Below, one piece after another: positions 12,164-23,999 of a stretch of 64,000 nt of DNA (within the stretch, counting starts at the first letter, position 1; each line of letters begins with the position of its first letter). The DNA comes from Lathyrus oleraceus (taxonomy: Eukaryota > Streptophyta > Magnoliopsida > Fabales > Fabaceae): NCBI RefSeq assembly GCF_024323335.1, contig NC_066583.1:14164665-14228664 (forward strand). Direction: 5' to 3'. Made by a program: the position numbers and the translations under genes. The notes beneath the pieces were generated by a model. That model was not told the DNA's origin. It searched no databases and saw only the letters and a program-made list of their open reading frames with translations.

Positions 12164-14460
12164 CATGGGGGTGTATTTCCAACTCAACTAGAAATGGGCT
12201 ATTGGGGAAGGGTTGTGATCAGTAATGGAAGAGAAAGCCCATAAATTCTGAGGCCCATATGTGGGAAGAAGTCCACTAAGGGAGAGTCAAAGTTTGACTC
12301 TCTCCTGGGCCTGTGATCTGAATCACATAGATCTGACTGGATCAGATCACAACCTTTGATTTGGATTACAAGTCAACGTATCCAAAAGGGATGGTTATGA
12401 TGGGAAGTTAACTAGGGTACATGGTGAGACTGCACACATAGGGACATTAGTTTAATGGGGAAGTCAACTGATCTGAAGCCTCTAGGGGATGCCACTTGGT
12501 TGACATCAGAGGAGTCACGGGGGGAGTAGTTAAACTCCCACCCTTCAGACCCCTCTCATTTCTCTTTTCCCACTATCTCTCTTCACTTATTCTCTATCTC
12601 TAACTTCTCTCTGCTCTCTTCTCCTCTCCCTCTGGCCACCCCTTCTCCCACCGTGACTCACCTTCCGAACCACCGCCTTTAATCAGGATGTTCATCATGA
12701 ACATGAAGAACACCCAACCCAGAAACGGGCCCCCATTGTAAACCATCGTGAACCCTAAATTTCCAGTTGAAGCTCAATCGTGATCTTTAAATGATGTTCA
12801 TATGGGTGATGGACATCAACCCCAAAACCCAGAAACCTAGAACCCTAATGAATAATGAACCCTAACCCTTTTTCGAGATGAACCCTAGCTCTACCCAGAT
12901 GAACCCTAGGGCTCATCATATGAACTTTAACCCTAATTTTCCCAGAAACCCCAAATTTTAACTAATTCAACCATAAACCTTGGCTGATCCAAAAATCATC
13001 CTTCCCATTAACCCTTCAAAATCAAACTCCAAAGTTATCTAACCCTAATCCCTTTTAAACAGTCACAACAATCCAGAGTAAACAATAAATGACAATAAAA
13101 CAATGATGCAGTCAAGATTAATAAAAGTTTAGAGACCAAGCAACAAGGAGGAATAACTCCCTGGTAAAAAGGTATAACATTCTTCTCGATCTCCCTTGGT
13201 TCTACTGCCCTCCTTTTTTCCCTCTCTAACTTGTTTTCTCTTATCTGATGTGAGGTCCTTCTGGATCGTAGTGGAGGCTAAGCTAAGAGAAATTAGTGTT
13301 TCAATGTGAAACTCTAATCCTACTTTGATTCAAGCTCTAGTGGAAGGGCCGGGATTGTAACAGCAATGGATGTTTTTTAGGGTTTTTCTTTTTGTTCATC
13401 TCTCACTTCTCGATACTTATAGGTTAATATTACGTTTTTAATTAGATTGATTAGGGTTTTAATTTTAATTCTGATTGTACGAGTTTAGAAAGTTAGAATT
13501 TGATGGTAAATCAAATTGATTGTAATTTGATTTTGCTTCAGAAATAGATTTATGGTTTGTGAACTGTAACAGACATTTGTGATGTACTTAGTCCAATTTC
13601 AATTGTAAATACTTGATTTTAATGTATCTTGTAATGAAAAGGAAAATATTTGATTCAATACATTTGATCCTTTTCTAATCCACTATGCGCGGGAATTAGG
13701 GTTTCCAATTGGGGAATTGGGGATAAATCTGTGTCATGCGTTTGACCCGGTGCGGAGATGGACTATGGGTCTTGTTTGACCCAATTGGTAATGGGCTTGG
13801 GCTTGATTTGGTTTGGGTCAACATTTTGACTGATTACGATCCAACTATCATAAACACCGCCACTCTAATAAACTCTAACTAAAGATAAACATTAATATAT
13901 AATCTATTTTAATTAACCTAAAATAATTTAATTATCAAAACCCAATTAATTAATGTCATAATTAATCTAACTATGCCAATAGTTTAAAAAACCTAATTAA
14001 TTTAATTAATATAATGAATCAGTTAAATTGATTAACCAATATTTAAACCGTTTGATAATATTAATCTAATTAATTTAAAAAAACTACATAACTTAGTAAC
14101 CTTAATTAATCATCATTTTATTAATCTAGTCATTAATGAACTTCAATTTAAACCTCCTCATACCAAATTAATCTAAGAACTTTGAACAATAGGAACTTAA
14201 ACTAATAATCTTGATATTTTATTAATACTATTTGAATAATTTCACTAATGTTAATAAAAGTCCAATTAGCCCTAATACCATCCCTAAAAAATTAATCCTA
14301 AACAAAAATTTAATAACCCTCATTATCTAATGACAATGTTAACCTATTAGTTACTCGAAAATGGGATAAATGGTTTAGAAAAGTAAAAATGGTCCTCCTT
14401 TGACTTTTCAGGTCATTGGAGTTGACCAGATGACATGTATAGGAATCTTAATACGTTAGT
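12164..14460. other. Unassigned AT-rich sequence
   Basis: No long coding frame and no recognisable element. It contains a perfect 21-nt inverted repeat at about 12283-12303 (gagagtcaaa, g, tttgactctc), scattered aaccctaa words at 12830-13050 that are not tandem, and a very AT-rich stretch at 13850-14340. It could be an old LTR or the flank of the MULE remnant. Confidence 0.4.
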
Positions 14461-14479
14461 GACTTTCATCCTAAGTTAG

Positions 14480-15195
14480 TAATAAGGACAAAGATGGTGG
14501 TCAAAATTTGGGGTACGAGAGTAGTCACGCAAGAAAATAGGAAAATGAGACAAATAAAGATGTCTTGAAGACTTGTTAAACTATTGACTTGATGAAGCTT
14601 TTCTAGATGATCTCTTGGATGCTTGTCTTTCCTGAGAGGCATCAACATACTCACAATCTGAAGAATCATGATACACATCACTCTTTTGCTCCCTTTTACT
14701 TCATTGCCATATGGCCAACAATTTCAAAGGTGCTGAAATATCTATTTAACTCTTCACATTCTTTGTTTAAGTCCAATTGTGTCTCACTTTATTCCATTGA
14801 TTCATACTCTTTAATGTGTAATTTCTTTGAAAAACCATGAATGGTTTCTAAAGGAATAGGATAACCTTGTATTTAAATACTTACAAGTTCACATGCACAA
14901 GGTAACCTATGTGTTGTCCTAATGAAGCATCCACATGCATTTTTGTTAGCATTAACTCTTTTAACCTTTCCAACTATTTTGTAGTGTGTTACATACATTC
15001 TCTCAAGACAAAGTCGTGCAATCTTCAGTAAAAAGAAGTGTTATACCGATACTTAAGATCGATAATAGTATTTTGAAATGGTACTCTAAATTGACCTAGT
15101 TGCAGCTTCAATACGGTGTTTATTGCATCCTAACATCTGCACAAATCTCATGGAACAATATTAAATAAGTTTTTTAGTCTCCAATGAGCATACTC
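14480..15195 (-). pseudogene. MULE/FAR1-like transposase remnant, C-terminal part
   Basis: Read on the minus strand, 15195 downwards gives an EYAHWRLKNL segment. Then 14882-14941 gives a SWIM-type zinc finger with CGCFIRTTHRLPCACEL, and the tail reads PIPLETIHGFSKKLHI. Several in-frame stops follow. These motifs are typical of plant MULE transposases and related FAR1-family proteins. The missing upstream part lies beyond the 27-kb Ogre, at 42364-42545. The gene was already dead or is now interrupted; which came first cannot be told from sequence alone. Confidence 0.7.
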
Positions 15196-15200
15196 AGCCC
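15196..15200. repeat. Target-site duplication of Ogre C (left copy, agccc)
   Basis: agccc directly precedes the LTR start tgtcgc and is repeated at 42359-42363 directly after the LTR end gctaca. A perfect 5-bp duplication fits Ty3/gypsy integration. Confidence 0.95.
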
Positions 15201-15499
15201 TGTCGCATCACGCGAAAAACCGGCGGGAAAACAAGAACAACAGAGCCGCCACCGTGCGTTATTTATCCCAAAAGAGGGAAAGGAAACGCTCAGAGTAAAC
15301 CTGGAAAGAACATGGTCTCGCGACCAAAGAGAAAGGGTTCGGGAGTCGGTTATGCGAAGGGAAGGTATTAGCACCCCTACGCATCCGTAGTACTCTACGG
15401 GATCCACGCACAAAAGGAAGGAATATTGGTTGCTAAACACTGCTCACAAACATCTATACAGGCTGAAAGAGACACGAGAAAACAGACAAGACTGACTCG

Positions 15500-15690
15500 G
15501 CAGGATACCGCATCCTGGGCCTACTTAGTCTATCAGGCATAGACATCAGAGTCGAAGTAGTTCGGACTGGGGAAACGACACATGCTCGCTAGGATGTCGC
15601 ATCCTATGCATACGTATCTTCTCGGACGAGAGAAGAATCAGAGCATTCGTAGCTCGGCTGACACGCACACAAACAAACAGGACACAGGCA
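15500..15690. repeat. Two hairpin-plus-motif modules in the Ogre C LTR
   Basis: Module 1 has an aggat/atcct stem around 15507-15521. Module 2 has taggatg/catccta around tcg (15590-15606), then catacgtatctt, a second small inverted repeat, atcagagc and cgtagctcggc. The second arrangement recurs in the A and H LTRs with different stem sequences. The same modules are present in the other LTR at about 35414-35604. Function unknown; promoter or RNA structure are both possible. Confidence 0.6.
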
Positions 15691-16269
15691 AACGTGGAGC
15701 CCGACTGCCAATCACTGGACTTATGTCAGCATCCGAACCTAAACACACACAAAGAGGCAAACATGGAGCCTGAATGCCAATAGCTGGGCTTACATCAGCA
15801 TCCGAACCAAACACACACACACTGGAACCCAAATGCCACTCGATGGACTTACATCAGCTTCCAAGCACACAACAACACAACAAGTTGATAGGGAGTCGGG
15901 GACTCGAGCCTATAACTGTCAAACACACACAAACAAGACAGACAGCAAATGCTAAGGAGTCAGGGACTCGAGCCTAGCAAAGGTCAGACAACACACACAA
16001 AAAGAAAGAAAAGGCGCCCGGAGAGATCAGCTCAATCTCCTGCCTACATACTTCATCTGGTATAAAGATCAGGGCGATGTAGTTCCCCTACGCAGGGATA
16101 AAGGACTAGCCTAACCAGATAACAGAGGGAGACACAACACTAGGGAGACTACGACTCGAGCCTAGATGTTATCATGCAAATCATCCCTAAGTTAGGGTTT
16201 CTAGCTAAATGGCACAAGGGCCAACCTATCCTAAGCATGGCTCACACAGGAAGCAAGCCACACACACTT

Positions 16270-16549
16270 AACTTGCACAGGGAGCAAGCCAAGTAAAACC
16301 TAACTTGCACAGGAAGCAAGTCAAACAATCCTAACTTGCACAGGAAGCAAGTCAAACTATCCTATCTTGCACAGGAAGCAAGTCAAACTATCCTAACTTG
16401 CACAGGAAGCAAGTCAAACTATCCTAACTTGCACAGGAAGCAAGTCAAACTATCCTATCTTGCACAGGAAGCAAGTCAAACTATCCTAACTTGCACAGGA
16501 AGCAAGTCAAACTATCCTATCTTGCACAGGAAGCAAGTCAAACAATCCT
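16270..16549. repeat. 31-bp tandem array in the 3' LTR of Ogre C (about 9 copies)
   Basis: The unit reads (a)acttgcacaggaagcaag followed by tcaaactatcct. Each unit holds a hairpin: cttgc/gcaag around a 7-base loop acaggaa. The first unit is diverged. Because 31 is not a multiple of 3 and no frame has a stop, the array gives a spurious 75-codon repeat protein. The same array is at 36184-36463. Confidence 0.85.
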
Positions 16550-19500
16550 ACAAGCACAGATAGCACACGCTATACACAAACAAGTGGCTCAAACAAGGGA
16601 TAGGTTTTAGTCAAGGGGTCATATCAACCTCAACAAACAAACCTCTGGAATGGGGTGAATGTGCTCTTAACCTTGCCATTGAAGGGCTAAGGTGAAGCAG
16701 ATGAAAGGATGAAGTGAGGATGAGACCTCACAGCTCTTATCCCTGGCCTGGGAGAGCTCAAGACAAGAATGTGTGGGTTCAGAAAGTGGGAACCCTTCTA
16801 CACATTTAAAACTGACTCAACTGTACAGTTGCACAAGATCTTGGGTTTGTATCTGAAATGCATCAACACAGTGGTGTGAGCAAAGCAGATGACACACTGA
16901 ATAGTGGGGGATAGATTGCATATCCCTACCTTCCACCAATTGCCTATTCTCTTAGGAGGACTTTGACTCTATGCAGGGACAAAAGTAAACATCCACAAAC
17001 ATTGCCTCTTAAGGAGGACTTCAGACAGTTGCCTGGCCAAGTAACAGACCAGGTCTTCCAGACTACATGAAGTAAAGGAGGCATACCTCAATGCAAATTG
17101 CTTATACAAGCAAAGCAAAGCAAAAAGTTCACAAGGAACTAAGCAACTAAAGTACCTGAAACAGTCAAGCAGATGTTAGTATGCAACAAAACAAACAGAA
17201 ACAGAAACCAACAGTCAATTGGAGGCACATGGATGTGCAAGGCACAAGGCTTAAGGCATGTGAGCCAAGCCACCTACAAAACAAAGAGGTTAGGCAATGA
17301 TACTTGGGTAAGCTCAATCAAAAGGATTGGTTTTAATGGCCATTTGATGGTCAACCTGAAATCACAAGCTCAAAGGTGAGTAACAGGACCACTAGGGCAA
17401 GCCTAGGGTCAAAAGTGAATGATAAAGTCAAAACAGCAAAGGATAAGCATCCATAATCATGTTCAAACCATTAGGAAACAAAACCAATTGGGTTCACATT
17501 CATATCAATCATCATCATCATTTCATGAACCATTTAGGTCAAAGTATAGCAAACAGAAGCTCATAGAAGTCAACAGCAAAACTTAACTCAAAAACAATCT
17601 AAACATTTTCCAAAAATCACCAAATAAATCATGATCAAACCCAACACATAGCATGATGAGCATGTCAAATTTCATCCCATTTAGACAAGTGGAAGGCAGT
17701 CAATGAAAATCAGAAAGTCAAAGCCAATTTGAACATGCTCAAAGAAGTTAACCAAACATGCATCAACTTAGAAAAATCATAAGTCAAGAATGGTGTATGA
17801 TAAATGAATGGGATCAGAACCATGGTGAAGATGAGGATGTCTAGTTATCACATATGAAATTTCATGGTCATACAATAAGATTTGAGAATTTCACAAAAGA
17901 TTTGGCAAGACATAGCACAAAAAGTCAACAAATGACCACATATGGAAGAAAATTCACAATCAAATGGAAAACAGCATGATTAATTCCAAGAAAAATCATA
18001 CATCAATTAGACATACAAGGGATCATTCATGCAAAATTTGGAGTCATTTGGATGTGGGGAAGTGTGTGAACAAAATTTGTGAAAATACATGATCATGGTA
18101 TGACACCAAATGCAACACATGACTTCAAAAAATCATAACTCTCAATCCACAAATGATAAATGCACAAACTTTATATGGAAATGAAGGTCAATGTGTCTAG
18201 TTTCACCACAAAAAATTTCAAGCTCATTGGATGCAATATTACAATTTCACAATTGAAATGGCACAAGGTATCATTTATGCACACATGTTAGAAAGCCAAT
18301 TATCATTCAAAATCCAGCCAATGAAAAATTAATTAAAATTCATAATTAAATAATAGACTCAATTATGAACATCATGGAGAAAGAATCATAATTTTTGGAT
18401 AAAAAACGAATTGGAAATTAATTTGTGAAGTTGGATGAAAAATTGGATGAAGCATGAAACAATAGGCATGGCAATTGGTCAACACAAGTCAACAGAATGG
18501 CATTTCAGTAAATCAGGGCCTCATTTAGTAAAACGGCAGCGTTTTGAGCGCGCCCAGGAAATGTTTTGATTGGCCCGCCCCCAATGAAACAGTGACAAAG
18601 CAAACAACAGCCAATGAGCTTTCACGTTTTTGGGAATTTCACGCAATGGACTAGGGTTTCTAACAGCCAGGCAATCGTGTTCAGCATGTTCAATCTTGAA
18701 ACAAACATTAACCAAGCAAATCAACACAACAGCATGGCATTGTTAATCATCAAGTGACATCAAGCAAACAACCAAACAAACAATCAAGTGTGGAAATTCT
18801 GGGCAGGGCAGGTTGCAAACAGCAGCATTTGAACATTCATCATCATGCATCTTAAAAAATCAACATGCCCAGAATTAAGAATTAAACACTCTAACAGCAT
18901 CATTAAGCATCAGGCATCAAGAATATGGGATCATATTTCATTAAATCCATGCTAGCAAGGTAAATCGAACAGAATTATGTTTGAACACACAAAATGAAAT
19001 GAAGATTTCTTGGCCAAAACACAACCAAATTAAGCATGCTTTAGTTCTCTAGAATCACCATAAAAAGACCTTTCAAAAACATATTATGGCAGGGCAAATG
19101 ATTGAAATCGAAAGCTTACTTGATTTTTGAGAAATGGAGATGCAACAGTTGTTTGAAGGTTCTAAGCCCAAACAGAAGCTCCCTTGGCCTTGCAATGATG
19201 GAGGAGGAAGCTATTTACTCAAGAATGCTTGATGTATGATGAAGAGTTGTTTGACTGTTTTGTTGGAAATGGCCAAAGGTGAGTTTTGGACAAATGAATG
19301 AAGGACGTTGCTTCCTTGCTGTCAAGTGGCCTATGTTGGTTTTGTTGGCCTGCTCCTGCAGGAAGTGTTGGTAGCAGGTTTTTTGATCATCCAAGGCCAA
19401 AAAAGCTAAGTCCAGTTTTTTCAGAGAGTGTATTGGTTTGCTAGGTTTGGTTTTGTTCAATAGTTTGTTGACTGGTTTAGAGGAATGGCCAAGTGAAATG

Positions 19501-22445
19501 AATTCTGTGTTTTTTTTTAGTGGCAAGGCAATGTTGGTTCCTTGTGGTTTGGTATTGTTATGTTGGTTTGTTAGGTGATGTTTGAAACCATTGTGTTCTA
19601 GACAGAAAAATAGCCAAGTGAGCAAGGGCTTTGGTTGGAAAAATATGAGTCAAGTTGTTTGTGGTATGCTGCTGTTAGGTTGGCTCATGACAGAAAATGA
19701 GGGGAGCTATGGTTTTTAGCAAAAGCCAAATTCTGTTGGAAGTTTTGACAGCAAGTTTTCTTTTTGAAAAGAAATCTCAAGTCAGGCCTGTTAGGCCCAA
19801 TGATGCAGATGGCAAGGGAATTGATGCAGTCTTAGGGTGAGGGAGTTTTGGACATGGAATGCAAAATGGTGGGGTTTGACAGGAAATGCATAAACAAGGT
19901 GAGTTGGAGTGAGTGTGAGAGGGCAAGTTGCAAGGGTTTGTGATGATGAATAGATGGTCCAAAATGAGGCTTTGGAGTGAGTGTGCCTCAGTGAAGTTCC
20001 ACTGGTTTTTGGTTGATGGCTACTAGTTTCAAAATGGTGAGAACATGGTGAAGTGGCAAAATGGCCAGGTGAGGTTTTGACAGAAAAATGAAATGGAGGT
20101 TGCTAGGCTGCTACAGGTTTGAAGTTGGCAAGGCAAGGTGAGAGGCTTTTGGTTGAGCATGATTCTTTGAGAAAGATGCAAAGCAAGATGATGCCTCCAA
20201 AATGGTTCTTTTCCTCCTGCTATTGAGACAGCAAATTATGCTGTTTGGTATTGTGCAAAATCCTCTTTTCTTTGGAGTTTAACAGCTTGCTTGATAAAAT
20301 GCCAAAGCCAAGTCAATCCAGCCATTTTCTGCTATCCTGCTGCTATAGGTTTTCTGCTGTTTTGTTGCTAGTTCTGCAATGTGTTTTGTTCCTTTGAGCT
20401 TTACAGGTTTTTGGTAAAAATCAAGTGCAGTGAGTTTGAGGTTTGTTATGTTGTTTTTTAGGATTTGAAGAAAGCAAAACAAGGTTGGACTGGCCTGCTG
20501 CTATTTTTTGGGTTCTTGTTATGACAACCCATGGTCTATGCCAAGCAAGCAAGGGAGGGAGTTGGAAAAAAGAAAAAGAAAGTATTCTGTCTGCTACTGG
20601 TTTTTGGACAGAAGAAAAATGAGATGCAACTAGTTAGGTCAGTTGAGGGAGTGTGAGAGAGCCAATGTTGGTTTGTTGGTTTTATGTTTTATGCCAAGCT
20701 AGCAAGGCAAGGTTGGTTGGTCATGTTGGTTTTGCTGGATGCTGCAGGTTTTTTTTGAGGAAAATGGCCAAGGGTTTTGGTTAGAATCGATGAAGTTTGT
20801 TGGTTGCCCCTGAATGGATCTCAGCAGAATCCTTCTTGATCAAGCCCTCTTGCTGTTACCCGTTTCATGACAGGAAGTACCCATACCATAGGCTGTTGAG
20901 TGCTGCTGTTGCTGTCCTTTTGTTGACAGAAAATCCTCTTGCCAAAACCTGCTGTTGGCTGTTGTCTTAATGCTAAGTCAAAATGAATGAAGTCTCTTTG
21001 GCTTTTTGCTGTAACATGTTACTCATGACAGGAAAAAAAGAGGGAAAGCCATGCTGTTACTGTCTGATTTTGACAGAAAAACATGGGCAACAATCTGTAA
21101 TGTGGTGGTACAAGTATGGTTGCAAGAGGTATGGTTCATGAATTGGACATGTCCTTTTGCCAAAATTCAAGTGAGCAAGCATGGCTATGTGTACTTGTTG
21201 GTTGTTTGGCTGCATAATGAGGTCTCATCATGACAGAAAAATGGCTTGCTAATTTCTGTTTGAAGGTACCAAGGCATGGTTGTGGAAAGCAAGGACAAGC
21301 AAGGTGCATTTGTACCTTTCTTACAATTCAAGTAACCAAGTATAGATTCACATGTTCTGCATAATTTGGCTTTGCAAACACACTTAAAATGATATTTATG
21401 AGCTGTTCCCATTGGCCAAATGTTGAAAAAATGCTTGAGTCAAAAAGTCAACTCTTGGTCAAACTTTGAATTTAAATGAAAAAGGTCCAAAAATGCCATT
21501 TTGATTGGTAAGGTTTTAGGTCATGAAATTTATATTTTTGGAAAGAGGATGAAAAATGTGGTTTGTAGGAAAAAACCCCACCAAATTTGGCCAAACGGTT
21601 TGGGAGATATGGCCCTTTGAAGTTCAAGATTTTCTGAAATCGATTCGATCATAACTTGCCAACCACACATGGGAATTGAGAGTTCTATGACTTTTTGGAA
21701 ATGGGAGAACAAGATCTTCAACTTTCATGTTGGGCAAAAATTCATTTGAGGCTTATATCATGATGCAAGTTTGAGGATCAAAACTTTCCATTTATGGTAA
21801 GTTTCAGTTACAGGCCCAGTTTCCGTTTTGGGAAATTCATGATCTGGCTTCAAATTCTTCCATGATGGTGTTTGGCATGATGTATGATGACTATTTGGAC
21901 ATGAATGAACTCTCACAAACCAAATTTAATCATTCAATCACTGATTAAATGGACAGTTGACCAACAGTTGACTTTTAGGGTTTCTGACTGATTGTGCATT
22001 GACTGATGAATTCCAAACCCTAATTCCTTGAGAATTTGACTTCAAATGATGTCCCAAGTTGTATGAACTCTTGATTATTGACCATGGTGCCCAAATTCCC
22101 CAAGAATGACCACCATCCACTGCCTTGACTGACAGTTGACTTTCTTTGACTCTTGACTGTCTGGGCATGAACTGCTGACCTCTGAGCCCTCAACCCTTGA
22201 CCAAAATACTTCAAATAGGCCTCCAAGTCATGTGAACTTGTTGCACAAACCTTAGGGCCTTGATTCAATGAGAAATTCTTTTGCTTGCTTGGTTGACTGA
22301 TCAGAAGATTAGTTTGACCTAATTCTGATTGCTTGCACTTGAGGCAACTGAGGGACAATGCAAATGCTATACAATGGATCATGACATGCTATGACCTAAT
22401 ATGAAAATGTATGTATAATGATAGGTGCAAATTTGAGGTGCTACA

Positions 22446-22458
22446 GCTGCCCCTATTC
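22446..22458 (-). other. Polypurine tract of Ogre C
   Basis: On the minus strand the bases next to the 3' LTR read gaataggggcagc. The identical block stands next to the 3' LTR of element H at 57609-57621, as expected for the plus-strand primer of reverse transcription. Confidence 0.85.
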
Positions 22459-22569
22459 AATCAGCTGGGAACCCGAATGGATGATAGCGATGGCTGTCAG
22501 ACTTTCAGGGTAAACAGGGATTGAATACCAAAGAACCGTAGAATTTGCACAGACTGGGTATAATACAAA

Positions 22570-23700
22570 AGAACCACGTCATTTACCGATGACAAACTGC
22601 ATGACAGCTTCAGAAAAAGCAAAACCATTTACCGATGGTTGGAGAACTGGAAGCTTGATATTTACCGATATCAACTTCAGCACGACCATTTACCGATGGC
22701 GTCTGGGGAAAATAAACTTCTGAAAAGCAAAACCATTTACCGATGGTTAGAACTTGATATTTACCGATATCAACTTCAGCATGACCATTTACCGATGGCT
22801 GCTGGGAAAAACGAATTGATGTAATAAGGAAGCAAGACCATTTACCGATGGTGGCTTCAAAGAAACTAGACATTTACCGATGTCAACTTAGCAAAAACCA
22901 TTTACCGATGGCTACTGCAACTGGGAATTCGATATTTACCGATATCGAAGAAAACTGGGCCATTTACTGATGGCATCTCCACTTGGGGGAGGAACAAACT
23001 CTTTGTGGTGATACCAGACAAGACGTTTACCGACGACTTCTGGGGATTTTGATTTTGTTGACCAGACATTTACAGATGACTGGGACGAGACTCGACGTTT
23101 ACCGACATCGAAAGATGATGTTTACCGACATCCAAAGAAATGACCAGACATTTACCGATGACTGGGTGAGAAATTAATTGGGGAGATACAAATATTTGTA
23201 ACTGGAAACCAGATAGGACATTTACAGATGACTCTACTGGGGATTTCTAGTTGGGGATTATCAGACATTTACCGATGACTGAAAGAAAGACTCGATGTTT
23301 ACCGACACTGAAGCAATGGCGTTTACCGACACCATAAAAATGACCAGACATTTACCGATGACTGGGTGGAGACTCGATGTTTACAGACATCGAAAGATGA
23401 TGTTTACCGACATCAAAAAAATGACCAGACATTTACCGATGACTGGAGTGAGACTCGATGTTTACAGACATCGAAAGATGATGTTTACGGACACCAAAAA
23501 TGATGACCAGACATTTACTGATGACTGGAGAAAATACTCGATGTTTACGGACACCGAAAGATGATGTTTACAGACACCGAAACAATGGTGTTTACCGACA
23601 CCAAAATGATGACCAGACATTTACTGATGACTGGGTGAGACTCGATGTTTACAGACACCGAAATAATGGTATTTACCGACACCAAAAATGAAAACACGCG
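22570..23700 (-). repeat. Array of short hairpins with constant loop and co-varying stems (Ogre C 3' spacer)
   Basis: The + strand core TTTACCGA (a few copies read TTTACAGA or TTTACTGA) recurs roughly 30 or more times. It is flanked by arms that pair with each other but differ between copies: gtca/tgac (22578), aacca/tggtt (22623), ttgata/tatcaa (22655), gaca/tgtc (22868), ttcgata/tatcgaa (22928), gatg/catc (23117), ggtg/cacc (23587). The outer T and A of the core can pair, leaving a 6-base loop TTACCG (CGGTAA in the element's RNA). Some imperfect copies become G-U pairs in RNA sense. It lies between pol and the polypurine tract, the region known to be hypervariable in Ogre elements. The short frames here are artefacts. 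Confidence 0.85.
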
Positions 23701-23805
23701 CGGGGTCTAGCATGACACTTACTGGTATCACAAGAACGACATCTTAGATATGTCAAGGCAAGGCTGATCACTTGCTGGGGGTCTCACTGAGGAAAAACAA
23801 ACTTT

Positions 23806-23935
23806 CTGTCACCATCGGGTGAGGAAATAAACCTCTGTCACCATCGGGTGAGGAAATAAACCTCTGTCACCATCGGGTGAGGAAATAAACCTCTGTCACC
23901 ATCGGGTGAGGAAATAAACCTCTGTGGGGAATAAA
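23806..23935. repeat. 29-bp tandem repeat, four copies, hairpin-forming
   Basis: The unit carries tcacc-atcg-ggtga, a 5-bp stem with a 4-base loop, followed by ggaaataaacctctg. Four nearly identical copies, so a recent expansion. Confidence 0.85.
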
Positions 23936-23999
23936 CAATTCTGAATGCTGTCAAGGGCAACTGTAGCAGTCTTGCTGTGCTGATGTTGAATGAAATGAT

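Larger units (their letters stand above)
15201..22445 (-). repeat. 3' LTR of Ogre C
   Basis: 7245 bp, with TG at 15201 and CA at 22445 on the + strand, followed by the inverted polypurine tract. It contains hairpin modules (15500-15690), about 60-bp tandem units near 15700-15870, a 31-bp array (16270-16549) and a GT-rich stretch (19200-21300) in which TGACAGRAAA-like words recur at least ten times. Short frames in it, repeated identically in the other LTR, are not genes. Confidence 0.95.

Noticed and set aside
12830..13050. Interstitial telomere repeat
   Set aside because: aaccctaa words are scattered and not tandem heptamers.
16336..16563. 75-codon repetitive protein (and its copy at 36250-36477)
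   Set aside because: It is only the 31-bp array read through in a frame without stops; it lies inside the LTR.
22570..23700. CRISPR-like array of short repeats
   Set aside because: Repeats are 8 bases with variable pairing arms and irregular spacing, in a plant retrotransposon spacer. No cas genes, and no repeat-spacer regularity.
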